Assembly (NCBI GenBank): GCA_026214975.1
Contig: CM047806.1
Span: 105,196,272 to 105,260,271 of the forward strand
Length of the DNA stretch: 64,000 bases
DNA from: Gentiana macrophylla
Taxonomy: Eukaryota; Streptophyta; Magnoliopsida; Gentianales; Gentianaceae
Reading direction: 5' to 3'
Below the pieces are notes generated by a model. That model did not search any database. It was not told the DNA's origin and was given only the letters and a program-made list of their open reading frames with translations. Both the position numbers and the translations under genes were made by a program. Shown in pieces: positions 33,390 to 45,558 of the stretch (positions are counted from its first letter, which is position 1; each line of letters starts with the position of its first letter).

Positions 33390-34059
33390 TCGTCAATATC
33401 TACAAGAAATTTGAAAATTTTAAATAGGTCCATGTAAAATATGTGTGTATATATATATATTTATAAGTGTGTGTGTATGTATAGGGGTGTGTGACATCAT
33501 TTTATTTGTCATCTTTAGGTGTCCAATGGATGCCATTGATAATGCTTGGTTATTTAAAGGCAGGCGAGTGGCAAGTGTTCATTATTGCTTTATTTGCTTT
33601 TTTTGAGTTCATGTATAATTTTCACTTCTGTAGTCTGGATTCTGATATCCCTTTTCTGCAAATGATGTTCATCAACAAAATCTTCCAAGGTCATGCTTTT
33701 TTTTCCTTATATTAGTTTAAGAATAAAATTGGCTCACGATTTATTGCATTTGGACTGTCATTGGTGTGTTCATAACATTGATTGAGACCAAGAAGTTGAT
33801 ATTAGTTTTGGTTGTTTCTAGTGTCATATTGGTTAATGACTCATTCATCATGGTTATGCTTGAAGGTCATTTGTGATTTTTATTGATCTTTGTGACGCAA
33901 GCAGAGATTAAATTGTTCAGAATTTTCACTGTGAGAAGTAATTGATGGTGTCATTGTGAAGGTGGTTTCATTGTAAATGTGGTGTTATTGTGAGCTTTCT
34001 AATACACTAGTTTTGGGGGGGTGTTATTGTGTTACTGTTAATATCACTATGTGTTGTGA

Positions 34060-34100
34060 GATTTTCAGCCATATATAAGCCAAGAATAAGGCTGAAAATC
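34060..34100. repeat. Inverted repeat (stem-loop)
   Basis: Arms GATTTTCAGCC (34060-34070) and GGCTGAAAATC (34090-34100), 11 of 11 paired, around a 19-base AT-rich loop. No terminator or Helitron-end context is visible. Confidence 0.7.
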
Positions 34101-35100
34101 ATATTTTGGAGCAGAAAATCAAGTGTTTCAAAAGCAAAAATGGGTTGAACATTGAGTGTATGAAATATAAAATTTGATATCATTGTAATATGTTGAGCTT
34201 ATTAAGATATGTTGTGGGTCTATTCTTATTATTTAGCGACTTCTTTGAAAGCTTAAAATACTATTATTGACCTCATGTTGTTGCCTTCTTCTTCTTTGTT
34301 CAAATATACAGAAAGTTGCAATGTTGCAATGTTTTTTTTTTCAAAAAAGAATCGGTTGTAGTGTGCTTCAAACCCCCTCCCTTATATTGGAAAGCATACT
34401 AGTGATGATATTTTAGTCATTAATGGATAAAAAATGCAATGTATATTTGTTTTCTGTGGCTATTAGTATTGAAAAGTGTTTTGAGAAGTTGAAGAGGAAA
34501 ACATAATTGGTTGTGTTACTGTGTTACTGTTAATATCGCTAAGTATTGTTCGTAAAAGGTGTTATTGCAGGCATATGGTGTCTTTATTTGGTTTTAATCT
34601 TTTCTGCATTCCACTATTTGTTGTGTTGTGGTTTTGGCCTAGGTGATTGAAGGTTGTTGATTCAAATGCTGAGGCAATGTTGGTATTTTTTTTGCCTTTA
34701 GAAAAATGGAGGAACCTAGATTCTCTATTGATGAGGCCGAGCTGCTGCTATTGAATGCATTTTCGCCATACATCTTTCATGAAGTTTGATGTGGTGCGGG
34801 TTTGAAGGATAAAGGTCCATAGATGGTAAAACAGACTGCTTTGGTCTTCAACAACTTGAAGAATGTTTTAGTTCTCCTGATAGGCTTTTTGACTATATCC
34901 AATATTATTAGGCTTTTATTCTCTTGCTTCCCCGGGAGTTGCATCTCCATAATGCTTTGATAGATTGTTTCATTACGATATGAAGCATTTTCTGATAGAT
35001 TGTTGTATTACGCAATGTTAATGGTGATATTTTGTCTGTTAATAAACTATGTTACAGTGTTACTGTGTTACTATGTTAGTGTAAACGCTGCGATAAAATT

Positions 35101-35385
35101 CGGCTTTCAAATACTACGTCAAAAGGTATCAAATGAGGTCTCAAAATGAAGATAAAAAAAATATGAACTTTGGTGAAATAATTTTGATGAGTGGTGTTCT
35201 AAATCAAAAGTTACGGTCATTTATAAGAAAAACGCTCTGGTTAATGCAAATATTTTTTCGGCTTTCAAAATTTACGTCGGAAGGGTATCGTATTTGGGCT
35301 CAAATTAAAGAGCAAAAAAATATGACTTGTGGTGAAAAAATTTCGATGATCGGAGTTATGAATCAAAAGTTACGTTTGTTTAAAA
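35101..35385 (+). repeat. Diverged tandem duplication, about 160-bp unit
   Basis: CGGCTTTCAAA, TATGA and GGTGAAA landmarks and the end AATCAAAAGTTACG recur at 35101-35215 and 35262-35372. The false frame across it is not a gene. Confidence 0.65.
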
Positions 35386-36106
35386 TAAAAAAAACCAAAC
35401 TTGAAGCGGAAGAAACTGAAGATATGCGCGCCGGCTGTATTAAAGGGGTATTTTTGTCCGTCTGAGATTTTTTTATCATTTTTACAACTTAAAAAAGGAG
35501 TGTGTCCTATTTATTTATTTTGTAATTGTTTTTGTCTTTTTCCCTCAACCCTCCAAAATATATTTGGATTTTCACAAGTTTAAAAAAAAAAATTAAATGT
35601 TATTAATTTTAATGATAGTAGTTTAAAATACCATTTTGTCAATTAGTACAATAATGGTAAAGTAGTGAAATGTGGATGAATATACAAGGAATTATAGTTA
35701 AAAATGTAATAAAAATTGTATTGATATTCTATACGAATTTGAATTATTTCAAAACCAATAAGCAAAATGCGCTGATATTTTTGAACATGCAGAGTACATT
35801 TCATTATACTACCAATTTGGACAATAGGATTTTGATTACTATGGTCAAGAAGTTGTAAATTGAAACGGCATCGTTTCATGCCTCCAAAGAATAGGATAAG
35901 ACATAGATTGTCGGTAACATACACTTTTAACACTTATAACTCTATAAAATCATAATCCATGAAGGACCTACATTTTTTATTTTCATTATTCATTTTGAAC
36001 TACACTGAAAAAGGCAACATGTATTGCAACATAGTAATATGGATTGATTCCATTGATACACATATACCTCTTGAAACTTAAACCGAAGAGAAAATAGAAA
36101 ATCATA

Positions 36107-36553
36107 CTATTTATTTATCCACCAGTTCATAAAAACAACCTTTTCTGTTGGTAAACTCTCATGTACCATATAAAATCCGTCTTCCTTTACTATCCACCAA
36201 CAATAAAAGTCGTTACACCATGGATTGCAATGATGTTTGCGTATCCTTTGATCAAAGATAGCAAAGCTCCTGATTTTCGTCTCATACGAGAAGCTACAAT
36301 AGTATTTTGGGAGAGTACCATAATGAAACACGTGCGCGATCTCAAATACAGACCTTCCATTAGGAGACATATTATAGTTGTCCTTCATGCTTCCATCGTT
36401 AGGAACTCTACTACAATTGGCAAACAATAATGTTTGAGGAATACTATTAAATACCGAAACATAATAAGTACCCTGGACATGAATAGGTCCTATGAGACAG
36501 AATAGTACAACAATTTTCACTATCAAATTTGGAGATAAAAAGCTCGTAGCCAT
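36107..36553 (-). CDS. S-protein homologue (SPH), self-incompatibility S1-like secreted protein
   Basis: A complete intron-less frame of 148 residues, the usual size for the family. It opens with a signal peptide (hydrophobic residues about 8-27, ending near 'HVQG'). The mature part has 'YYVSVFNSIPQTLLFANCS', 'FHYGTLPKYYCSF', 'FAIFD' and 'KHHCNPWCNDFYCWWIVKEDGFYMV', matching the S1-like pattern of conserved cysteines and a closing W-x-V-x-x-D-G-x-Y. The family prototype is the poppy stigma S protein; most eudicot homologues have unknown roles as small secreted ligands, often in reproductive tissue. A TATA box lies 64-71 bases upstream. It is the only intact-looking host gene in the window. 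Expression cannot be judged. Confidence 0.85.
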   Translation of the reverse strand: MATSFLSPNLIVKIVVLFCLIGPIHVQGTYYVSVFNSIPQTLLFANCSRVPNDGSMKDNYNMSPNGRSVFEIAHVFHYGTLPKYYCSFSYETKIRSFAIFDQRIRKHHCNPWCNDFYCWWIVKEDGFYMVHESLPTEKVVFMNWWINK

Positions 36554-36616
36554 GTGAACCTATTGACTTGTACAATTGATAGCTATTGTCTTGTGATTTT
36601 GACTCCTTAAGAGGTC

Positions 36617-36624
36617 TTTATATG
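36617..36624 (-). promoter_or_regulatory. TATA box of the SPH gene
   Basis: Minus-strand CCATATAAAGAC about 65 bases upstream of the ATG at 36553-36551, leaving room for a short 5' leader. Confidence 0.6.
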
Positions 36625-36629
36625 GCTTC

Positions 36630-38301
36630 AGATCGGCCTTAAAACGTAAATCAGTTAAGTTTTTCAATTTGTCTTTATAATATGTTCAATTTAAATACCA
36701 AAATAGAGTATTTATTACATTTTTTTTTCCTTATAAGCCTAATTTGTTATACATTCAACCACTTTACAACTATTACATTAATAATAATCAAAAGAAAGAT
36801 TCTTGATTTTTACCCTTAAAATTATCGACATTTAACCACTTTCATAATACGTGTGAAAATGTTGAACGACTTACATTTTGAGGCATGATATATAGTAGTT
36901 TAATTTGCGAATATATGTATATGTTACCAACACTGTCTATCACGGTTGTATCGTAAAATTTGTCTCAGCTGCATGTTATATCTCTTTTGGTTATTGAATT
37001 ATTATTATGGATCGATACCCGGTAAGTGTTCATGTTTCAACATTAACAAATGAACCAAATTTAAAATTGAATGGCTCATAACGTTTTCAAACCAACCCCT
37101 TCTCCCAACCACCCACGTACAATACCCCCACACACCTACTACCATTACTTTTTGTTGCAAAATTTTGTCATTTTATCAACCACTGATGCAAGGGGAAGTT
37201 CTGATGCGTGGATGCTCTGGTGCGGACAAATTGTATATGATGTCGTTTTCGCGTCTGATTTTGAAAAAAAAAAAAAAAAAAAAAAAAGTTCTTTTAAGGA
37301 AATATTTTTATCCTTAAAACTATTTAGGGAATGAGGAGAAGAACGAAATATTTCATCAATTGAGTAGAAGGACGCTTTTTAAAACTTTTGCATAAAGAAT
37401 AGCAAAACTATTTATTCATCAATCGAATTCACTGTTCAAATTATTTGCTTAAATTCATTGACGAAATTCATCGTCGAAATTCACTATTTTTCAAAATTCA
37501 TCGTTAAAATTCACTAATTTTCTGGATTCACCGTCGAAAATTCACTATCGAAATTCACCGATTTCGGGATTCACTAGGAGATTCACCGATTTTCTAGATT
37601 CACTGTTTGTCATTCTCGCTATAAAATTATGCATTGTCCTTCTCCTATAAAAAATATGTAGTTGTCCGTTATTCTAAAAATATTTCGATTAAGTGTCCTT
37701 ATCCCTAATTTTCCAAACTATTTATAACCGAAAACATTATTTAACATAAAAATTATCAGGAAAATAGTTTTTAATCAAGGTTTGACACATTTATTTATTT
37801 TTAATTCATTATTAGTATTTTAGTTGCGATAAAGACAAAATTAATACCCATGGTGTATTTTGCCTTTATCCCACTTCCTCAAGGCCGTGGCCTCTGAAGT
37901 TTAGCGCCTTCGTTTAGCTTAATTTGTCTATTAATATTAATCCACCGGTACCAACCTGCGCTGCCAACCATCATACCTACTTTAACATTCCAACCATCAC
38001 AAAACCACTTCAGGCGGTGGACACCCACAATGACCACCGTTTCCGCCGGTATCATTTCTTTTGCTGTAATATCCATGAAATTTACGTATGGGTAAAATTG
38101 GAAATCTTTGTTTGAAAAAAATAAACCTAGAATACTATTTTTACTTTTATTTAATTATGAATAATTAGGAGGTAAATGGGTATTAAATACTCACAATGCC
38201 CCCTTCTCATTAGTTCGGATGCGTTAAAAAAAAAAAAAAAACGGTGTTTGCACAGAAGAGGAAATGGAAAAGGTGTGACAGAATCTTTATGTTGGAGGTT
38301 G
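36630..38301. other. Intergenic region without a gene
   Basis: AT-rich. An A-run of about 23 bases lies at 37266-37288. Short degenerate repeats of AAATTCAC(C/T)GTCGAAATTCAC lie at 37430-37610. A poly-A run of 16 bases lies at 38226-38241. No domain-bearing frame was seen. Confidence 0.6.
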
Positions 38302-38306
38302 ACTTG

Positions 38307-39214
38307 TGTTGGACAATCTTGTTCATAAACGGAAGAAAAAATTACAAAGAAACGAATAACAACAAATTCGAATTACAATTGCAAAGAAAACAGAAAAGGA
38401 TATATGATCCGAGCTCTGTGTTGCACACAGTTTCCTTAAGACTAATTCGTCCCCTCACCTTCGTGTGTCGTGAGCTTCAGCAGGACGTTAATCTCCCAGG
38501 ATAGAACGGATAGCAATGACAGGAAGCACAACACCTTCAATTGCTTAAGAACCTTGTAGTTTGAACTCTCAGTTTTCATAAGTAAAAGAGGAAGCAGAAT
38601 GCTGGTGTATTCTCTGGTATGAAGAACTGATCATGAAGTCTGTTTAAATAGGCTTTATTCTGTAGAGGATGTTAAAAAACAGATGGAATTCGAAGTGGAA
38701 CAGCCTCAGCTTCATTATTTCGAAATGAATGTCATTAAATCTCGAGATTGGGACAGTACGATGACGATATGCCATAAGTGTTGTCAGTTGGAAGGTCCGC
38801 ATGATGACGATGATCGCGACAAGACGCTTTTCAAACACCAAAATAAAAGTACAATATCGATGTCTCACAAGACATCGATTTTATTTCGAAAATAAAAGTT
38901 CAGGTTGCAAAACCGAACCTTCACTGGGAGCCTATGAATCGAGTTGCATTCGTGTCCGCAGGATGCGCGCTCGCACACAAGTTCAAGCCGAAATCCGGAT
39001 GGATAACGGTGTATAAAGTTGGTAAATTCTTACCACTACACTAATACAACATCATATATATATCTTTTCCTTCCTTCCTTCCAATGTGTGGGAGAAATTG
39101 GTTTCCCAATTTTTCCCTTTTATTACTAACACTTTCCATTCACCACTTAGGCCCAATAGCCCAATATATGACATATCATTTAACACATCCATTTTAACCA
39201 TCAATATTCCAACA
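38307..39214 (-). repeat. 3' LTR of the copia element
   Basis: 908 bases with 7-bp terminal inverted repeats TGTTGGA/TCCAACA. Next to it at 39215-39222 the minus strand reads CATGTGGGAT, a typical copia polypurine tract. Confidence 0.9.
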
Positions 39215-39976
39215 ATCCCACATGAATGGAATAGTGTTTAAACCCCAAAGAAAGGCTCTAAGAATGAAATTGAGAGTTTGGCGGTAGATCAATGCATAGG
39301 ATAGGTAGGTGTGACCCTTTGAACCTTCCCTTGATTAAATATGTTTACTTTACTGGCTGACTAGTAGACGCGATGTCCTTGAACTATTCTGCCGTTGATG
39401 TAAATGATGACATATCACCCACATTGCATCTACCTATCAACATAGGTTCTTGCGGTTATGTCCATTTTGGCCGTGGACATCCTGCTGTTCAAAAGAGAGT
39501 TTCTAAGAATTGCGCCCTAACAATTCCCTTTGAAGCGCCCTCTTCTCTCTTACATAGGTGATTCTGTAATTCAAATTTTCTCAAAATATTCTTCTTACAC
39601 AAATCATTAAAAGCTCTTCAGTGAGCTTATCCTCGCTCAATCTCACTTTGCTTCTTCATCTTAGGAATGAGCTTGAGGGTTACCCCCACGGTGACTTTAC
39701 TTTGGCAATTAGGTTTTCCCATTGAACCAAGATCTTGGGATCTCCAATCTACAAGGTTGGGTTTTCCTTCGCAAAGTTTTATTCCATGGGCTTTAGTCCC
39801 ATTCCTCTTGATGATTTAGCAACTAGCTCTCTATTTAACCCTTTTGGTTAGCGGATCCGCAAGATTATCCTCTCGACTTAACATAGTCTAAGGTAATCAT
39901 ACCAGCTTGAGAGTAGTTGTCTAATGGAATTATGTCTTCGGCGATGTGCTCAGACTTACCATTATACATTATATTC

Positions 39977-42900
39977 TCAGGCTCTTTCAATCGCTGATTG
40001 ACTGTCACAGTGAATACATATTCCTGGCACTGGCTTCGGACATTGAGGAATATCCTCTAGGAATTGATGCAACCATTCTGCCTCTTCCCCACATTTATCC
40101 AATGCCACAAACTCAGATTCCATTGTGGATCTGGTTATCACGGTTTGTTTGGAAGATTTCCAAGACACGGCTCCACCGCCTAACGTGAATACAAAGCCAC
40201 TTGTGGATTTTGAATCCTTTGAATCTTAAATCCAATTTGCATCAGTATATCCTTCTATAACAATTGGTTCTCTTGTATAGTGAAGGCCATACTTACGAGT
40301 ATATCTTAAGTATCTCAGTAACCTCACTATAGCTTTCCAATGTTCATGACTCGGATTACTAGTATATCTACTTAGTTTGCCAACAGCGTAAGCGATATCC
40401 GGTCTAGTACAACTCATTAAGTACATTAGACTTCCAATGATCCTTGCATACTCTAATTGACATACACCCTCACCTTTATTTTTGAACAAAGGTTGACTTT
40501 GATCTACTGGAGTTCTAGCTTCATTTGAGTCATCTTTATTGAATTTTTCCAAGATTTTATCAATATAATTAGATTGACTCAAAATGAGACCATTAGAATT
40601 TCTTGTAATTCTAATTCCCAATATCATCTCTGCTAAACCCATATCTTTCATTTCAAATCTGGGGTTTAACATATCTTTGGTAGATTTGATCATCTTATCA
40701 TTACTACCAACTATCAGCATGTCATCCACATAAAGACATAAGATGACATAGCCATCTTTTGTTTCTTTCATGTAAATACATTTATCACATTCATTAGTTT
40801 TGAACCCTTTTTCAAGCATAACCTGATCAAACTTTTGATGCCATTGTTTTGGTGCTTGTTTTAAGCCATATAATGACTTAACCAATTTACACACTTTCTT
40901 ATCTTGTCTGGACTAGAAAAACCCTCGAGTTGTTCCATGTAGATTTCTTCTTCTAAATCTCCATTTAAGAAAGCGGTTTTCACATCCATTTGATGTACTT
41001 CTAAATTACGCAAAGCGGCTATAGCAAGTACCATCCTAATGGAAGTTATTCCCGTCACTGGAGAATATGTGTCAAAATAATCAACACCTTCTTTTTGACT
41101 ATAACCGTTTATTACTAGTCTGGCCTTATATTTATCAATGGATCCATCAGGTTTCATTTTCCTCTTAAAGATCCATTTTGATCCTAGTGGCTTACATCCT
41201 GGAGGTAGATCAACTAACTCCCAAGTATGATTTGGCAATATAGAGTCTATTTCACTATTTATTGCTTCTTTCCACATTGGACCTTCAGAAGAAGTTGTCG
41301 CTTCTTTAAAGCTTTGAGGATCTGTCTCTATCATATAAGTGATAAAATCTTCACCAAAAGATTTTTCACCCTCGACCTTTTGCTTCTTCTTGGCTCAACC
41401 TCGCTTGGCTCTTCTTCATTTACTTGTTCGTAAGGTTGATCCTAACATGAACACGCTTTAATGAACTAGGTTCATTTGTTTTAGCCGAAATACATTCTCA
41501 AAGAATGATGCATTTCTCGATTCCATTATCGTATTTTTATGTATTTCAGATTATCTCACTTATACACAAGAAATCGATAAGCACTCATCATTGTGTGCAT
41601 ATCCAATGAATATACAATCAACAGCTTTTGATCCTATCTTTACTACTTTGGGTGTAGTATTGAGAGCACCTTTGCAAGGCACCCCACACTTTCAAGTATT
41701 TGTAAGAAGGTGGTTTACCTTTCCACAGCTTCATAAGGAGTTTTATCTTGTTTCTTTCGGGGTATCTTATTTAAAAGATAATTGCTAGAAAGGATAGCTT
41801 CCCCCACAAATTTTGTGATACTCCTGAACTCAACAACATTGAATTCATCATTTCTTTCAATGTTCGATTTTTCCTTTCAAAGAACTCCGTTCGATTGTGG
41901 TGACCATGGCGCGTTATTTCATGAATAATCTCATGTTCGGCACAAAAATCACTTAGTGGTGCCAAATATTCACCACCTCTATCGCTTCGAGTATTTTGAT
42001 CTTTTTTCCATGTTGATTCTCAACATCTTTTACTTAATTGAATAAATTTATCTATCGCTTCATATTTTCCTTTTAACAAGTATACATAGCAATATTTAGT
42101 GCGAGTCATCGATAAAGGTAATAAAATAATTATTTCCGCTCCTCGATTGCACAATTTTAAGATCACACACGCCGCTATGTATTAGTTCGAGTGGTTGCGT
42201 ATTTCTTTCAACATTTTGAAAGGACGCTCTTATTAATTTCGCTTCAACACAAGTTCCACACTTATGTTCTTTATCAATTTCGAATTTGGGGATATATTTT
42301 AGACTTATTAATCTACGCAGGGAATCGTAATTAACATGTCCTAGTCTACCATGCCATAAGGAAGGTGACTCAACCAAGTAAGCAGAACCGGAAATATTAT
42401 TATTAATATTGTTTGGCTTAATAGCCATTACATTCAGCTTCACCATGCCATTACATGCATACCCCTTACCGACATACATACCACTCTTAGTTAAAGTAAA
42501 TTTGTCGGACTCTAAAACAAGACGGAAGCCATTCTTATTCATTAGCACTCCAGACACCAGATTCTTGCGCATATCCGGGACATATAGCACATTCTTCAGA
42601 GTTAGATGCTTGCCAGAAGTCATCTTCAGAATCACTTCTCCTTTTCCAGCTATAGCAGAAGTAGCCGAGTTTCCCATGAACAAAGTCTCATTACCTTGAA
42701 CTGACTCGAACGTAGTAAACACTTCCCTGTCAGAGCATATGTGCCTTGTAGCTCCTGTGTCTACCCACCATTCTCTAGGATTTGAATCCACCATGTTCAC
42801 CTCTGACACAACAAAGACAAAGATCAATATCTTCCATGCCTTGAACAATATTTGCTTCGAAACCTTCTTCTTTGGTAGCTTGCAATCACAGATTTGTGAC

Positions 42901-43754
42901 CAATCTTGTCACAATTGAAACATTTCCTTGGAACTTAGGTTTTTCAATGCCACCTTTCGGTCCCAATTTAGCTTTTGGTCCCGTTTTGATTTCTTAACAA
43001 ACTTGTTCTTTTTCGAGCTTTGGCCATGTTCTACCACGTTGGCCCTTGCAAGATTCTCGAGAGTAATTTCTCTTTTATCGGACTTCTTATTGTCATCTTC
43101 AATACGAAGTCTAACAACAAGATCTTCCATGCTCATTTCCTTTCGCTTATGCTTAAGGTAATTCTTGAAATCTTTCCACGCATTTGGTAATTTCTCAATA
43201 ACACAAGCGACTTGGAAAGTTTCACTAAGCTCCATCTTTTCAACTTGAATCTCGTGAAGAATCAATCAAATTCTTCCACTTGTTCCATAAGTGGTCTAGA
43301 GTCCACCATCTTGTACTCCAAGAACACCGCCAACGACAAATTTCTTTGTACCTGCATCTTCGGTTATATACTTTTTATCTAGTGCCTCCCACAATTCTTT
43401 TGCACTTTTTCTCTCAAAATATACATCATACAATGAGTCAACTAAACAATTCATTATATAATGTCTACAAAGATAATCAGATTTTTTCCATTCATCCATG
43501 GCAAACAGAAAATCTTGATTCGGCTCTCCTTCCGCTTCCGGTGTTGGTGGATCATCGGTTAGGAATTTAGCCATACGCAAAGTTGTGAGATAGAACATCA
43601 TCTTTTGTTGCCATCTCTTAAAATTCAAGCCATTGAATTTTTCTGGTCTCTCATGCTGATTCATAGGAGCAACACCTCGATTTGGCACTTGTTGCACCAT
43701 AGCCAAAGGTTGAGTCTGACCATCAACACCATTCTGAGCCGTACTGGTTGTCAT
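39977..43754 (-). pseudogene. Copia gag-pol polyprotein, frameshifted
   Basis: Gag starts at 43754 with 'MTTSTAQNG' and 'EKFNGLNFKRWQQKM', then 'LWEALDKKY'. A zinc-knuckle remnant 'CFNCDKIGHK' lies near 42880. The protease shows 'WWVDTGATRHICSD' near 42770. The pre-integrase shows 'LWHGRLGHVNYDSLRR' near 42340; the integrase follows with a gap around 41965-42096 and 'ERKNRTLKEMMNSML'. Reverse transcriptase runs 41334-40226 with 'HQMDVKTAFLNGDLEEEIYM' and an intact '[11 protein letters not shown]'. RNase H at 40168-39977 has '[12 protein letters not shown]'. Several frame breaks make the whole inactive. Confidence 0.9.
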
Positions 43755-44193
43755 TTCTGAAATTTAACACACAAATTGATTAAATTTCCTTTCAACAATT
43801 TATAGAACAATTTTTTTAATTGAACTATACTCAATTCAACAAAAGATTCGTTTAGAACCCAAAACAGCTTGGTTTTAATAAAACAGCTCGTTTAATCAAA
43901 CAGCTCGTTTTTCAATAAAACAGCTCATTTAATAAATAAATTGTTTTTAAGCGATTCGTTTAAAATTCAAATTTGATTAAAATCAGCTCGCTTTAAAATA
44001 AATACTTGCTTTTTACACACCTCGATTCGCTTTCTTCAATTACGTAAAATCAATCACAAAACGTATGAATAGCTTATTAAGATCAAACTGCTTCAACACA
44101 AGAACTACTTTCGATTCAACACGCTTCTACAAATCTGCTTGTTCTTAATTTCTCTCGTTAATGAACAAGAATTATCGAAATTAGTCTTAAGAT

Positions 44194-45089
44194 TGTTGGA
44201 CAATCTTGTTCATAAACGGAAGCAAAATTACAAAGAAACGAATAACAACAAATTCGAATTACAATTGCAAAGAAAATGAGAAAGGATATATGATCCGAGC
44301 CTGTGTTGCACACAGCTTCCTTAAGACTAATTCGCCCTCACCTTCGTGTGCCGTGAGCTTCAAAGCAGGACGTTAATCTCACAGATAGAACGGATAGCAA
44401 TGACAGAAGCACAACACCTTCAATTGCTTAAGAACCTTGTAGTTTGAACTCTCACTTTTCATAAGTAAAAGAGGAAGCAGAATGCTGGTGTATTCTCTAG
44501 TATGAAGAACTGATCATGAAGTATGTTTAAATAGGCTTTATTCTGTAGAGGATGTTAAAAATAGATGGAATTCAAAGTGGAACAGCCTCAGCTTCATTAT
44601 TTCGAAATGAATGTCATTAAATCTCATAATTGAACAGTACAGACGCGATATGCCATAAGTGTTGTCGGTTGGAAGGTCCGCATGATGACGATTTTGCACA
44701 AGACGCTTTTCAAAAAATAAAAAGTACAATGTCGATGATCTCCACGACGATCGCCAAATCGAAAATAAAAGTTCAGGTTGCAAAACCGAACCTTCACTGG
44801 GAGCCTATGAATCGAGTTGCATTCGTGTCCGTAGGATGCGCGCTCGCACACAAGTTCAAGCCGAAATCCGGATGGATAACGGTGTATAAAGTTGGTAAAT
44901 TCTTACCACTACGCTAATACAACATCATATATATATTGACTCTTTTCCTTCCTTCCTTCCAATGTGGGAGAAATTGGTTTCCCCAATTTTTCCCTTTATT
45001 ACTAACACTTTCCATTCACCACTTAGGCCCAATAGGCCCAATATGACATATCATTTAACACATCCATTTTAACCATCAATATTCCAACA
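44194..45089 (-). repeat. 5' LTR of the copia element
   Basis: 896 bases, colinear with 38307-39214. The adjoining internal bases (minus strand from 44193) read ATCTTAAGACTAATTTCG, not a standard primer site. Repeats of AAAACAGCTCGTTT lie in the leader at 43860-43935. Confidence 0.9.
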
Positions 45090-45094
45090 ACTTG

Positions 45095-45363
45095 TCTCTC
45101 CGTTTTTCAAATAATTTGTATCACGACGATCACCGCGACGAGGCTAACGTTTTTGTATAATAATCGCCATAAACGAAAAGGTAGATCGAAAAGCCTTTGA
45201 GATCTAGGGTTCTTGAGTTTTTCTAAGAAATTAGGCTTTAATAGATGTCTTAGATTAATCGTAGATTGTTGTTTTGTTGTAGGAATCACCATAGCTGTTT
45301 CAAATTCAAGTATGGCTTTTTGATTCAAGGTTGTTGCAAACTAATAAGGTATATGGGTGTTCA
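45095..45363. other. Flank between copia element and MITE, no gene seen
   Basis: AT-rich sequence continuing the host DNA interrupted by the copia element (target ACTTG). No domain-bearing frame. Confidence 0.5.
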
Positions 45364-45371
45364 ACCGTGTT

Positions 45372-45550
45372 CAAGGACGGAGCCAATATTTTAATTTTGG
45401 GTGGGCTAATGGACTATATCAAGTTTGTCGGGTGGGTTGGATTAAGAATATTTTACGGATTAAACTTGATTACATAGATTTTTTTAGTGTAATATTCTTT
45501 TTCTGCGGATGAACTTAGCACCCCTAGAAATATGCATGCCTCCGTCCTTG
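45372..45550. mobile_element. hAT-type MITE 1
   Basis: 179 bases with perfect 11-bp terminal inverted repeats CAAGGACGGAG/CTCCGTCCTTG. A perfect 8-bp target duplication ACCGTGTT flanks it (45364-45371 and 45551-45558). Eight-base duplications are the mark of hAT insertions. It codes for nothing and depends on a transposase elsewhere. Confidence 0.92.
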
Positions 45551-45558
45551 ACCGTGTT

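Larger units (their letters stand above)
33390..36100. other. Repeat-rich stretch without a recognised gene
   Basis: Holds a TA/GT microsatellite at 33440-33475, scattered GTGTTATTGTG/GTGTTACTGT repeats (33940-34050, 34510-34570, 35055-35080), a hairpin at 34060-34100 and a diverged tandem duplication at 35101-35385. Codons resembling 'EEPRFSIDEAELLLLNAF' at 34705-34760, followed by 'MVKQTALVFNNL' after stops, suggest a decayed gene of unknown family. Confidence 0.5.
38307..45089 (-). mobile_element. Ty1/copia retrotransposon with both LTRs
   Basis: LTRs 38307-39214 and 44194-45089 both start TGTTGGACAATC and end ATATTCCAACA. A perfect 5-bp duplication ACTTG flanks them (38302-38306 and 45090-45094). 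On the minus strand: 5' LTR, leader, gag, protease, integrase, reverse transcriptase, RNase H, polypurine tract, 3' LTR, which is the copia domain order. The LTRs differ by many small indels and substitutions, so the insertion is not recent. Expected tRNA-Met primer sequence is not seen after the 5' LTR. Frameshifts break the polyprotein. Confidence 0.93.

Noticed and set aside
37071..37334. Small gene ending in poly-Lys
   Set aside because: The tail is a 23-base A run and the rest has no recognised motif.
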